Assembly: GCA_031179165.1 (NCBI GenBank)
Contig: JAPSIC010000012.1
Span: forward strand, 1-40,800
Origin: Brevibacterium sp.
GTDB lineage: Bacteria; Actinomycetota; Actinomycetes; Actinomycetales; Brevibacteriaceae
Length of the DNA stretch: 40,800 bases
Direction of reading: 5' to 3'
Below the pieces are notes generated by a model that saw only the letters and a program-made list of their open reading frames with translations, searched no databases and was not told where the DNA came from. The position numbers and the translations under genes are program-made. This document shows positions 1 through 7,420 of this stretch, in pieces (within the stretch, counting starts at the first letter, position 1; each line of letters begins with the position of its first letter).

Positions 1-81
1 GACCGCGGAGACCAGGAGCACCCCCGCCCATTGCAGCCAGTCGGGGAACGAAGCGGCGAACTGGTGAATGCTGTTGATCAT
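1..81 (-). CDS. 5' end of a small membrane protein (partial, runs off the window)
   Basis: Only the first 27 codons are present, read leftwards off the window. The ATG at 81 is preceded by GGAG with a 6-nt spacer; an in-frame ATG at 93 has no such site, so 81 is preferred. The peptide begins MINSIHQF and continues PDWLQWAGVLLVSAV, an aromatic amphipathic start leading into a hydrophobic segment. This resembles from memory the N-terminus of actinobacterial proteins annotated as small multidrug export proteins, but 27 residues cannot settle that. It is divergent from a TetR gene across a palindrome, an arrangement typical of an exporter and its repressor. Confidence 0.4.
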   Translation of the reverse strand, partial: MINSIHQFAASFPDWLQWAGVLLVSAV

Positions 82-125
82 CGGGGTCTCCATTCTGAGG
101 GGAATGCGGTGATGGGGATCGTACT

Positions 126-151
126 AGTACACTGTACCAGTACAATGTACT
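126..151. promoter_or_regulatory. 26-bp palindromic operator candidate for the TetR regulator
   Basis: Two 11-nt arms, AGTACACTGTA and TACAATGTACT, match as an inverted repeat with one mismatch around a 4-nt CCAG centre. The site lies between the divergent membrane-protein gene (start 81) and the TetR gene (start 229). TetR-family regulators commonly bind such semi-palindromes in the shared intergenic region. Binding is inferred from position and symmetry only. Confidence 0.55.
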
Positions 152-228
152 GAAGGTCGATGCTCTTCTCGACGGTCGCGTTCTCCGAGCAGACCGTGAG
201 CGGCATAAGCTGAGGGCGAGGAGGAGAT

Positions 229-816
229 TTGTCCCGACGAGACGACATCATCGAAGCGGCGATCCGCCTGGCGGAGAGGTCTGCGCCCGGCAGCGCCAAC
301 CTCAGTGTCCGCGCGGTCGCCAAGGAGGCGGGGATCGGCCCCTCGACACTGCGCCACTACTTCCCGACCCAGGCCGACCTCCACGAGGCCGTCGTCCGCA
401 GCTCCCTCGACATGGCGATCAGCGACTTCTCGATCGCCGATTCCTCCCGCGCTCCCGCCGAGCGCCTCTACGAGTGCTGCGCGCAGTTCCTGCCCACCCA
501 CGAGCACCGCGACATGCAGCTCGAACTGTGGTTCGGGATGCATGTCAATGCCCTCGGACCGGAGAAGCGCGCCCACACCCTCAGGCTCCTCGAATACGGC
601 CACGATCTCACCTACGACTGCCTGCACCGGTGGCTCGGGATCCTCGCCGAGGAGGGCCACCTCTCCCCCGCCGAGGTGGCCCCCTCCTCCACGGCCCTGT
701 TCACGATGATCGACGGGCTCAGCCTGCATGCGATCGTGACTCCCGAGCGGATGACCGTCGATGCCGTGCACGAGCAGATCCGATGGATGATCGACACGAT
801 CCTCGGCCGCGGCTGA
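229..816 (+). CDS. TetR/AcrR-family transcriptional regulator
   Basis: A 195-residue protein of normal TetR length. The first ~50 residues form the helix-turn-helix domain: DDIIEAAIRLAER followed by LSVRAVAKEAGIGPSTLRHYF, the recognition-helix pattern of the family. The remaining helical part would be the ligand-binding and dimerisation domain. The start is TTG at 229, preceded by a strong GAGGAGGAG ribosome-binding site. It is divergent from the truncated membrane-protein gene at the left edge, with a 26-bp palindrome between them, so it probably represses that gene and itself. The ligand cannot be read from the sequence. It converges on the LysR gene with a 63-nt gap. Confidence 0.85.
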   Translation: MSRRDDIIEAAIRLAERSAPGSANLSVRAVAKEAGIGPSTLRHYFPTQADLHEAVVRSSLDMAISDFSIADSSRAPAERLYECCAQFLPTHEHRDMQLELWFGMHVNALGPEKRAHTLRLLEYGHDLTYDCLHRWLGILAEEGHLSPAEVAPSSTALFTMIDGLSLHAIVTPERMTVDAVHEQIRWMIDTILGRG

Positions 817-879
817 GGTCCCGCTCCCCTCCCGTCCACACAAGCACGAATGCGTTCCGGGTCCTGGATCCACCGCACC

Positions 880-1839
880 TCACCGCATGTGGGCGGCGGC
901 ACGATGAAGCGCGGCGGTGAGGCGAGAGAGCTTCTCCGAGGCCAGGGTCCAGTGATGCCAGTAGAGCGGCACCTCGACGGAAGGACTGGCGGTGAGCGGC
1001 ACGAGCTCGGCACTTGCATTGAGCTCGTCCAGCTGCAGGACCGGGATCAGCCCCCAGCCGACTCCGGCCGCAACGGCATGGGCGAACTCCCACGAGCTCG
1101 GCACCACGGAGACCGGAGGAGTCGAGCCCACTCCCGCCCGGGCGAGGAAGTCGAGCTGCAGGTCGTCGTCCTTGCCGAACTTCACCATCGGCATGGACTC
1201 GAGATCCACCTCGGCGCCGAGTTGCGACCGCTGGCCCCACCGCGCGCCTTGAGCTTCGCACTTCTCCACGACCCCGAACTTCTCCACCAGGCCCTTCGTG
1301 GCGACGGCCACGTAGCGCATCGCGCCGAGCTTCTCCGCGCGCGTCCCGTATCCCTTCCGGCTCGTCGAGGTGATGGTCCCCAGCACCTCCCCCGAGTTCA
1401 GCAGGGGCAGGGCCTTGTCCTGATCGACGACCTCGATGCGGATGACGATGTCGTCCCAGTCCGCCGCTTCGGCGAAGATCGGGCGAAACCACGTCGACAG
1501 CGAATCGGCGTTGACCCCGATCCGCAGGATCGTCGGCGGCCGACGATCCTGTCTCCCGGCCTCGGCCCGTCCGGCCTCGCCCGTCGCCAGGCCCTGCAGC
1601 CGATCCATCGTCTCGGATTCGAGCAGTTCGATCTCCCGCGCGTATCTGAGCACCGCTTCCCCCGCCTCGGTGACGGTGATCGGATTGGTGCGCCGGATGA
1701 GCACCTGGCCGAGGCGGGTCTCCAATGCCCGGATCCGCTGACTCGTCGCGGACGGTGTGACCCCGAGGACGAAGGCGCCGCCTTCGATCGTGCCCTCGTC
1801 GACGACTGCGGCCACCGCTCTGACATGCTCGACATTCAT
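880..1839 (-). CDS. lysG: LysR-family regulator of the LysG/ArgP type, divergent from lysE
   Basis: An LTTR with an N-terminal winged helix (residues ~1-60, MNVEHVRAVAAVVDEGT... TPSATSQRIRALE) and a periplasmic-binding-protein-like effector domain. From memory the sequence follows Corynebacterium LysG closely, including NADSLSTWF near the start of the effector domain, VVPSSWEFAHAV and GWGLIPVLQLDELNA. LysG activates lysE when basic amino acids accumulate in the cytoplasm. The gene is divergent from lysE with ~70 nt between starts, the classic arrangement. The ORF can also start 5 codons upstream (1854); I chose the MNVEH start by family similarity, and neither start has a good ribosome-binding site. 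Confidence 0.85.
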   Translation of the reverse strand: MNVEHVRAVAAVVDEGTIEGGAFVLGVTPSATSQRIRALETRLGQVLIRRTNPITVTEAGEAVLRYAREIELLESETMDRLQGLATGEAGRAEAGRQDRRPPTILRIGVNADSLSTWFRPIFAEAADWDDIVIRIEVVDQDKALPLLNSGEVLGTITSTSRKGYGTRAEKLGAMRYVAVATKGLVEKFGVVEKCEAQGARWGQRSQLGAEVDLESMPMVKFGKDDDLQLDFLARAGVGSTPPVSVVPSSWEFAHAVAAGVGWGLIPVLQLDELNASAELVPLTASPSVEVPLYWHHWTLASEKLSRLTAALHRAAAHMR

Positions 1840-1908
1840 GAAGATATTCTGCATCAGATGCAGATTCGTTTCTTTTTCTCATCAGCGCGCGGGCAATAAT
1901 CTGGGCGG

Positions 1909-2508
1909 GTGCTCACTCATGTCATCGGCGGGGTACTCGCCGGCTGGTCCCTCATCATCGCCGTCGGGCCCCAGAACGCGCTCGTCCTGCGGCAGGGGAT
2001 CCGTCGCGAGCATCTCGGCGCAGTCGTGACGATCTGCATCCTCGCCGACATCCTGCTCATCGGCGCCGGCACCGTGGGGATCGGAGCGATCGTCCTCCTG
2101 GCTCCCTGGGTGCTCGAAGTGCTGCGGTGGCTCGGGGTCGGGTACCTGCTGTGGTTCGCGTGGGGAAGTCTCCGCTCGGCGCGCAGTGCCACCGGACTGC
2201 AAGCGGACACCGTCCACCGCAGCCTCGGTGCCGTGATCTCGACGACGCTGGCACTGACGTTCCTCAATCCCGGCGTCTACCTCGACACCGTCGTCATGCT
2301 CGGCAACCTCGCCAATCAGCAGGGCCCAGACGGGGTCCGCCCGTTCACCTTCGGCGCGATGCTCGGCTCTCTCCTCTGGTTCCTCGGCATCGGCTACGGC
2401 GCCCGGGCCCTGTCCGGCCTTCTGGCCCGACCGCGGGTGTGGCAGGTCCTTGATGTGCTCATCGCGATCGTGCTCGTCATCCTCGCGGCCAGGCTGGCCC
2501 TCGGCTGA
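1909..2508 (+). CDS. lysE: LysE/ArgO-family amino-acid exporter
   Basis: A 199-residue integral membrane protein with five to six hydrophobic segments. The N-terminus GWSLIIAVGPQNALVLRQG is the LysE/ArgO signature: the GPQNA loop is nearly invariant in this basic amino-acid export family. Further family features are LTFLNPGVYLDTVVMLG and the C-terminal W-rich LLWFLGIGYGAR segment. It would export lysine and/or arginine, protecting against excess from peptides. The GTG start at 1909 lies only ~8 nt beyond a -10-like AATAAT (1895-1900), so the transcript may be leaderless or nearly so; there is little room for a ribosome-binding site. The divergent LysG-type gene is the expected activator. Confidence 0.9.
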   Translation: MLTHVIGGVLAGWSLIIAVGPQNALVLRQGIRREHLGAVVTICILADILLIGAGTVGIGAIVLLAPWVLEVLRWLGVGYLLWFAWGSLRSARSATGLQADTVHRSLGAVISTTLALTFLNPGVYLDTVVMLGNLANQQGPDGVRPFTFGAMLGSLLWFLGIGYGARALSGLLARPRVWQVLDVLIAIVLVILAARLALG

Positions 2509-2698
2509 GAACGTGAATGTGAGTGCGTTTCACCGCTCCTCGATGAGGACGCGCCCGACTGCTCCCCTGCCCGCCGCAGTCGTGCTCGCCGCCCTGCGCT
2601 CCGCATGAAACAATGCGGTATGCGCGATGGCGAGCGCATCACGAACCGTTCCGGCAAGGCCGTGATGCTCCACTGACAGCCGTGGGAGGAGGTGGCCC

Positions 2699-3553
2699 AT
2701 GGGCATCGCGCTGGCCCTGTTCTCGGCTGTGAGCTATGGGGTCTCCGATGTCATCGGCGGCCTCGCCTCCCGGCGCATCTCCTTTGTGCGCGTTGCTCTC
2801 ATCGGACAACTCGGCGGCCTCTGCGCGACCGGTCTCATCATGCTCGTTATTTCGTCCGCATCCGCTGAGGCTGCGGACCTCGCCTGGGGTGCGGCCTCGG
2901 GCATCGGCACCGGGCTGGCTATGGCGTTTCTCTTTCGCGGCCTCAGTCGTGGCGCGATGTCCGTCGTGGTGCCGATCAGCGCCGTGGGCGGCGTCGCGTT
3001 GCCCGTGCTAGTCACCGTGGCCCTCCTCGGTGAGCGCCCACCCTGGTTGACCTGGGTCGGCATACTGATCGCGCTGCCGGCATTGTGGCTAGTCAGCAGG
3101 TCCACGATCGAGGACAGCCCTGCTTCGCGCGCCTCCGTCTATGATGGACTGGCCGCCAGCGGTGGCATCGCCGTCCAATACCTGTGCCTTGCCCAGGCAG
3201 ACTCGGCTTCCGGCCTGTGGCCGGTCCTCAGTGGACGGGCGTCGGCGATCGCGACGATCCTCATCGCTGCGATGCTTCTGCTTCGCCATGCCCCCACACG
3301 GAGCACCGCCCCGTGGTCCGGATCGGCGTTCGCTCTCAGCATCGGTGCGGGCGTGCTGGCGGCGACCGCCTTGGCCGCATACCTGTTCGCGCTCCGAACC
3401 GAGATCGTCACGGTCGCCGTCGTCCTGTCCTCGCTCTATCCTGTTGTTCCCATCATCGTGGGACTGTTATTCCTGAATGAGCGACTCCGTCGGTCTCAGG
3501 CACTCGGACTGGCAGCGGCACTGATCGCGACCGTTCTCATTGCCGTGGGGTGA
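2699..3553 (+). CDS. EamA (DMT) family permease
   Basis: A 284-residue protein with about ten hydrophobic segments arranged as two similar halves, the usual EamA drug/metabolite transporter layout. The N-terminal half begins GIALALFSAVSYGVSDVIGG, and the second ends with the family-typical PVVPIIVGLLFLNERLRRSQ. The start ATG at 2699 follows GGAGGAGG with good spacing. The 190 nt between lysE and this gene hold no ORF or clear hairpin that I can support. The substrate is unknown. The next gene starts 61 nt downstream on the same strand and could be co-transcribed. Confidence 0.85.
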   Translation: MGIALALFSAVSYGVSDVIGGLASRRISFVRVALIGQLGGLCATGLIMLVISSASAEAADLAWGAASGIGTGLAMAFLFRGLSRGAMSVVVPISAVGGVALPVLVTVALLGERPPWLTWVGILIALPALWLVSRSTIEDSPASRASVYDGLAASGGIAVQYLCLAQADSASGLWPVLSGRASAIATILIAAMLLLRHAPTRSTAPWSGSAFALSIGAGVLAATALAAYLFALRTEIVTVAVVLSSLYPVVPIIVGLLFLNERLRRSQALGLAAALIATVLIAVG

Positions 3554-3614
3554 GTCCGAAGGCGGAGGGAGCCGTTGCCCCCACCTCGCCGCCGAATAGG
3601 ACTACCCTGAGTGA

Positions 3615-3974
3615 ATGGCACTCGAATGGGAGCAGCTCGTCGTCGACGCCGAGGACCCGCGGGGACTCGCGCACTGGTGGGCCGAGGCACTCGGGTGGGT
3701 GGTGGTCATGGACGAGCCCGACGAGGTCGAGATCCGGCCGAGTCCGGATCGGCTGCCCGGGATCCTGTTCGGCACCGATCCGACGGACAGATCCGTGAAG
3801 AATCGACTCCACCCGGACTTCCGCCCCGACGATCAGGAGGCAGAGGTGGCGCGGCTGCTGGACCTCGGCGCCTCCCGCGTCGATGTCGGGCAGACAGGTG
3901 ACGAGCCCTGGGTCGTGCTCGCCGATCCCGAGGGCAACGAATTCTGCATCCTGTCCCCCCGCCACACCGGCTGA
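3615..3974 (+). CDS. VOC-superfamily (glyoxalase-like domain) protein
   Basis: A 119-residue single-domain protein. The N-terminus VVDAEDPRGLAHWWAEALGW is the typical opening of actinobacterial glyoxalase-like domains, and the end DPEGNEFCILSPR matches the closing beta strand carrying the conserved acidic residue. Such proteins dimerise to form metal-dependent lyases, isomerases or resistance proteins; here the reaction cannot be assigned. The middle part NRLHPDFRPDDQEAEVARLLDLGA is also typical. It ends 45 nt from the convergent Pip-type gene; a 6-bp GC stem at 4004-4020 in the gap could be a weak terminator. Confidence 0.85.
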   Translation: MALEWEQLVVDAEDPRGLAHWWAEALGWVVVMDEPDEVEIRPSPDRLPGILFGTDPTDRSVKNRLHPDFRPDDQEAEVARLLDLGASRVDVGQTGDEPWVVLADPEGNEFCILSPRHTG

Positions 3975-4019
3975 TCGACGCCGCTCGCGTCCGCGCCCGA
4001 GGCGGCGGGACGCGCCCGC

Positions 4020-6197
4020 CTACAGCGACAGGCTCGGGTGCAGCTGCGTCAGCGTCACCATGCGCTTCTTGCTGCACGTCCACACGGTCGCGAGCAGGAA
4101 GATCACCGTCATCAGCAGGAGCACCGCCGCGGATTGGACTGCGATGAACATGTCGCCGCCGGCGATCAGCGTCCGCAGGCCGGTCACTGCGTGGGTCATC
4201 GGCAGGAACGGCGAGATCGCCTGGAAGATCGGCGGAGCGGTCTGGACCGGATACGTCCCGCCTGCCGAGGCGATCTGGATCATCAGCAGCACGAGCGCCA
4301 CGAGCCGACCCACTCCCCCGAGCAGTGCGACGCAGAACTGGTGGACGGCGTGGAAGCTCGCGGCCACCAGGACCGAGAACAGCAGCGTCCACAGCCATGC
4401 TCCGGCGGTGAAGTCGAGGGCGAAGGTGAGCACGGCGTAGAGCACTGCCACCTGAGCGATGCCGAACAGCAGCCCCGGCACGTAGCCCGCCCACGCGATG
4501 CGGGTCGACTTCGCCGATGACGCGAGTGCCCGGTAGGGAATCGCGTTGATGACCATGTAGGTGATCATCCCGCCGATCCACAGCGCCAGAGACACGAAGA
4601 ACGCGGCCAGGCCCTCACCGTAGACGTCGACGGCGTTGTCCTTGACCTTGTCTGCGTCGACGGGAACCGCGACGACATCCGAGCGGTGCTCTCGGTCGGC
4701 CTTGTCGTAGGTCGGGATCTGCTCGAGACCCTCCGTCAGCTTGTCGGCCAGCTCCTTCGACCCGTCGACGAGCTTCCCGGCACCTTCATCGAGTTCGGTC
4801 GATCCCTCGGCCAACTGCGAGGAACCGTCCCCCAGCTTCCCGACCCCGTCCTTGGCCTGCTCGGTCCCCTCCTTGAGCTTGACGGTCCCGTCGTGGAGGT
4901 CACCGGCACCCTGTGCCAGCTGTCCCGCCCCCGAGTCGAGCTTCTTCAGACCGGTGTGCAGATCGGCGGCACCGGTGGCGACCTGCTGCGCACCGTCGTC
5001 GAGTTCGCCGATCTTCCGGTCCGCGGACTTGATTGTGCCCATCACCTCGTCGACGGCATCCGTGACCGGTTCCTCCAGGTCCCGGGCATCGTCGGCGGCG
5101 GTCGAGGCCCGCTTGTGCGCGCCGTCGAGTTCCTCACCCAGGCCCTTCATCTCCTCGGCGAGCCTGGCCACGTTCGGATCGTCCGGATAGTCCTTCTCGA
5201 GCTGCGCGATCCGGTCGGCCATGTCTGTGCGGACGGTGGTGCGAGCGGAGTCGAAGTCCTCTTCGGCCTTGCTCAGCTTCGGTCGCGTCCCGTCGACGAG
5301 GTCGCCGGCCTTTCCCCTCAGATCCTCGGCCTTGTCGGTGGCCTCGTCGGCGACGTCGTGGAGCTGCCCGGTGCCGTCGGCCACCTGCGAGGCGCCCTCG
5401 GAGAGCTTCTTCGCCCCCTTCTTCGCGTCCGTGGTGCCCCGAGAGAGTTCGTCGGCACCCTGCTCGAGGTCCCCGCTGCCTGTGACGAGTTCGGCGGCGC
5501 CGTCGTCGAGATCGCCGATGCCCTTGCCCAGCTCTCCCACGCCGGTGTCGAGCTCGTGGGCTCCCTCGGCCAGGGTTCCGGTGCCGTCGTGGAGCTCGAC
5601 GGTGCCGTCGTGGAGCTGGGTCGCTCCGTCCGCGGCCTTCTCCATCGAGGAGTGGATGTCGTTGAAGCCGACATAGACCTCGGACACGTATTCTGAGGTG
5701 GTGGTCTCGTTCAGACCCGCCTTGATCTCGCCCAGGACGGTTCCCGCCAGCTGTCCGACGATGTAGTTGTGGGCATCGTCAGTGCGCAGCTCGAGCCCGG
5801 CCTGTTCCGGATCGTCGCCTCCGGTGGAGACGAGCCGTTCGGAGAAGTTCGAGGGGATCTCGAGGATCGCGAAGTAGCGGCCCTCGGCCAGCCCCTCGTC
5901 GGCCTCCGTGGCCGAGGTCTCCTGCCAATCGAATCCGCCTTCGCCCTCAGGCGTGATCGTGTCGACGAGTTCGTCGCCGGCATTGATCGTCTCGCCGTCG
6001 GAGTTCGGCTTCTCGGCGCCGGTGTCATGGTTGACGACGGCCGCCTGCAGCCGGTCGAGGTGCTCGGTGGGTGCCCAGTTGGAGGCCAGGTAGAGACCGC
6101 CGTAGATCGCGGGGATGACGGCGACGACGATGATCGCCAGGCGCGTGATCGTGTGCCGTTTGAAGCGAGTGAGTTCTAGCCAGGGCAGGGAGAACAT
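4020..6197 (-). CDS. YhgE/Pip-family membrane protein with long repeat-rich extracytoplasmic domain
   Basis: A 725-residue protein of the phage-infection-protein/YhgE (EsaA-like) family. It has one N-terminal membrane helix (residues ~19-40, VVAVIPAIYGGLYLASNW), an extracytoplasmic region, then at ~180-500 a long array of seven-residue repeats of the type LxDGaxeL (for example QLHDGTVELHDGTGTLAEG), interrupted by a helical stretch. The C-terminal ~200 residues carry five or six membrane helices resembling ABC-2 permeases. The family is named for lactococcal Pip, a phage c2 receptor, and is related to type VII secretion protein EsaA; cellular function is mostly unknown. The ATG at 6197 has AAGGTGA upstream. 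It lies 71 nt after the ATPase gene on the same strand and is probably co-transcribed and partnered with it. Confidence 0.85.
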   Translation of the reverse strand: MFSLPWLELTRFKRHTITRLAIIVVAVIPAIYGGLYLASNWAPTEHLDRLQAAVVNHDTGAEKPNSDGETINAGDELVDTITPEGEGGFDWQETSATEADEGLAEGRYFAILEIPSNFSERLVSTGGDDPEQAGLELRTDDAHNYIVGQLAGTVLGEIKAGLNETTTSEYVSEVYVGFNDIHSSMEKAADGATQLHDGTVELHDGTGTLAEGAHELDTGVGELGKGIGDLDDGAAELVTGSGDLEQGADELSRGTTDAKKGAKKLSEGASQVADGTGQLHDVADEATDKAEDLRGKAGDLVDGTRPKLSKAEEDFDSARTTVRTDMADRIAQLEKDYPDDPNVARLAEEMKGLGEELDGAHKRASTAADDARDLEEPVTDAVDEVMGTIKSADRKIGELDDGAQQVATGAADLHTGLKKLDSGAGQLAQGAGDLHDGTVKLKEGTEQAKDGVGKLGDGSSQLAEGSTELDEGAGKLVDGSKELADKLTEGLEQIPTYDKADREHRSDVVAVPVDADKVKDNAVDVYGEGLAAFFVSLALWIGGMITYMVINAIPYRALASSAKSTRIAWAGYVPGLLFGIAQVAVLYAVLTFALDFTAGAWLWTLLFSVLVAASFHAVHQFCVALLGGVGRLVALVLLMIQIASAGGTYPVQTAPPIFQAISPFLPMTHAVTGLRTLIAGGDMFIAVQSAAVLLLMTVIFLLATVWTCSKKRMVTLTQLHPSLSL

Positions 6198-6268
6198 TGA
6201 GAAGTCACCTTAAGCTGATCTGAGGGGTGCGGAGGGTTCGCGGGAGCAGTGAGGCGCTGCGGATGGTC

Positions 6269-7120
6269 CTAGCCGAGTTCGCACTCGAGCACCGAGGCGG
6301 GGCTGATCTCCGTCTCCAGCGCCTCGAGGACGAGGCCGATGTCGCCGGAGTCCTCGCAGGTCACGACCAGGGTCAGCGGATTGTCCGGATCGCGCTTCCG
6401 GCGCAGCTCCTGATAGATGAGCAGACCCGCCCAGGCCCGTGCACGGTCTCTGCGCTCGCGCAGGAAATCGATGTTGTCGAGCACGATGACCGGCGGCTGG
6501 GACAGGCTGGCCAGGCTGAACTCGAGGAGGAACTTCTGCAGTTCGCTGAGGTCGGAGACGAAGGTCGATCCCTCGGCGTCGATGAGGAAGTCGGCATCCT
6601 CGGCGTCCGCGGCGGAGAAGGTGTCCGCGGGCAGCCGGTTGATGACGTCCGAGGCGGAGGTGATCGTCTCCCTGATCACCTCGATGACCTCCCGCAGGGA
6701 CGATTTCGACACCCAGGGCTTGTACCAGGGCTGGAGCATGATGAGCCTCTCGGCCAGATGCTGGGCGACCGTGAAGTCCTTCTCGAGGTCGGTCAGGCCC
6801 GCGACGTGCCCGACCGACACACACGACCGAACTGCCCGGGCCTGCCTGCGGATATCGTGCCCACCGACACTGCCGGTGCCCGCGGAGACTCGCATCCGAC
6901 CGGCCAGGGACAGCAGCAGGGATGTTTTTCCCGTACCCCCGGAGCCGCGGATGATCGCGAGCGAGCCGGCTGGGACATCGAGGTCGACATCGGCGAAGAC
7001 GTCTCCCTGCCTGCCGCTCATGCTCCAGCCGCGGAGGCTGATCGCTCCGCGCCCCGAGCCTGTCGTCTCGTCCGTCGTCGTGTCCGCCGTCTCGGCGAGT
7101 GTGCGCAGATGGCTTTCCAT
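6269..7120 (-). CDS. Degenerate ABC-type ATPase adjoining the Pip-like protein
   Basis: A 283-residue protein with an ABC-like fold. The Walker A motif GSGGTGKTS (residues ~59-67) is intact. The signature is LSELQ instead of LSGGQ (~191-195), and the Walker B strand reads VIVLDN (~211-216), with Asn where the catalytic Glu is expected, so hydrolysis may be weak. It probably partners the downstream YhgE/Pip membrane protein as the nucleotide-binding subunit, or acts as a regulatory ATPase. The ORF track starts at 7135, but the ATG at 7120 has GGGAG 8 nt upstream, whereas 7135 has no site, so I use 7120. The N-terminal ~25 residues are Thr-rich and probably disordered. Confidence 0.75.
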   Translation of the reverse strand: MESHLRTLAETADTTTDETTGSGRGAISLRGWSMSGRQGDVFADVDLDVPAGSLAIIRGSGGTGKTSLLLSLAGRMRVSAGTGSVGGHDIRRQARAVRSCVSVGHVAGLTDLEKDFTVAQHLAERLIMLQPWYKPWVSKSSLREVIEVIRETITSASDVINRLPADTFSAADAEDADFLIDAEGSTFVSDLSELQKFLLEFSLASLSQPPVIVLDNIDFLRERRDRARAWAGLLIYQELRRKRDPDNPLTLVVTCEDSGDIGLVLEALETEISPASVLECELG

Positions 7121-7226
7121 ACTCTCTGCTCCCATGATGGTGTGCCTGCGTCGACCGGTGCACCGCGGGCACAGTGGCCTCGCTCAGTTCCAGCACACTA
7201 CACCGTCGCGGCGACCGCAGGATTAA

Positions 7227-7242
7227 GTTACCTATGGGTAAC
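7227..7242. promoter_or_regulatory. 16-bp palindrome GTTACC-TATG-GGTAAC, operator candidate
   Basis: A perfect 6+6 inverted repeat with a 4-nt centre lies in the 300-nt region between the divergent ATPase/Pip operon (start 7120) and the TDT transporter (start 7421). It sits in a locally AT-rich patch compatible with promoters on either strand. The regulator is not encoded next to it. The rest of 7121-7420 shows no convincing gene; the short ORFs there are shadows. Confidence 0.4.
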
Positions 7243-7420
7243 AATAGTCGCCGAAACTGGGAATCGGCTTGAGATCGGCCTCAATGTCTGCAATCCCACA
7301 CTGCCGCGCACCCCGGGGCACCACGGCCGGGGCGCATGGCTCCGAGGGCGCCGGACGCTGTGGACGTAGTATCGGGGAGAGGCCGTGTGCGGCCTGGTGG
7401 ACACCTGACGAGCGAGACGA

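Noticed and set aside
4004-4020. GGCGGG/CCCGCC stem as terminator between the VOC and Pip genes
   Set aside because: Only 6 bp in very GC-rich sequence and no U-tract; too weak to list as a feature.
4686-5696. 336-aa plus-strand ORF with regular repeats opposite the Pip gene
   Set aside because: Its periodicity is the complement of the seven-residue repeats of the Pip-like protein, not an independent repeat protein.
6227-7369. 380-aa plus-strand ORF opposite the ABC ATPase
   Set aside because: Composition is that of a shadow frame, and the ATPase with Walker A lies on the minus strand.
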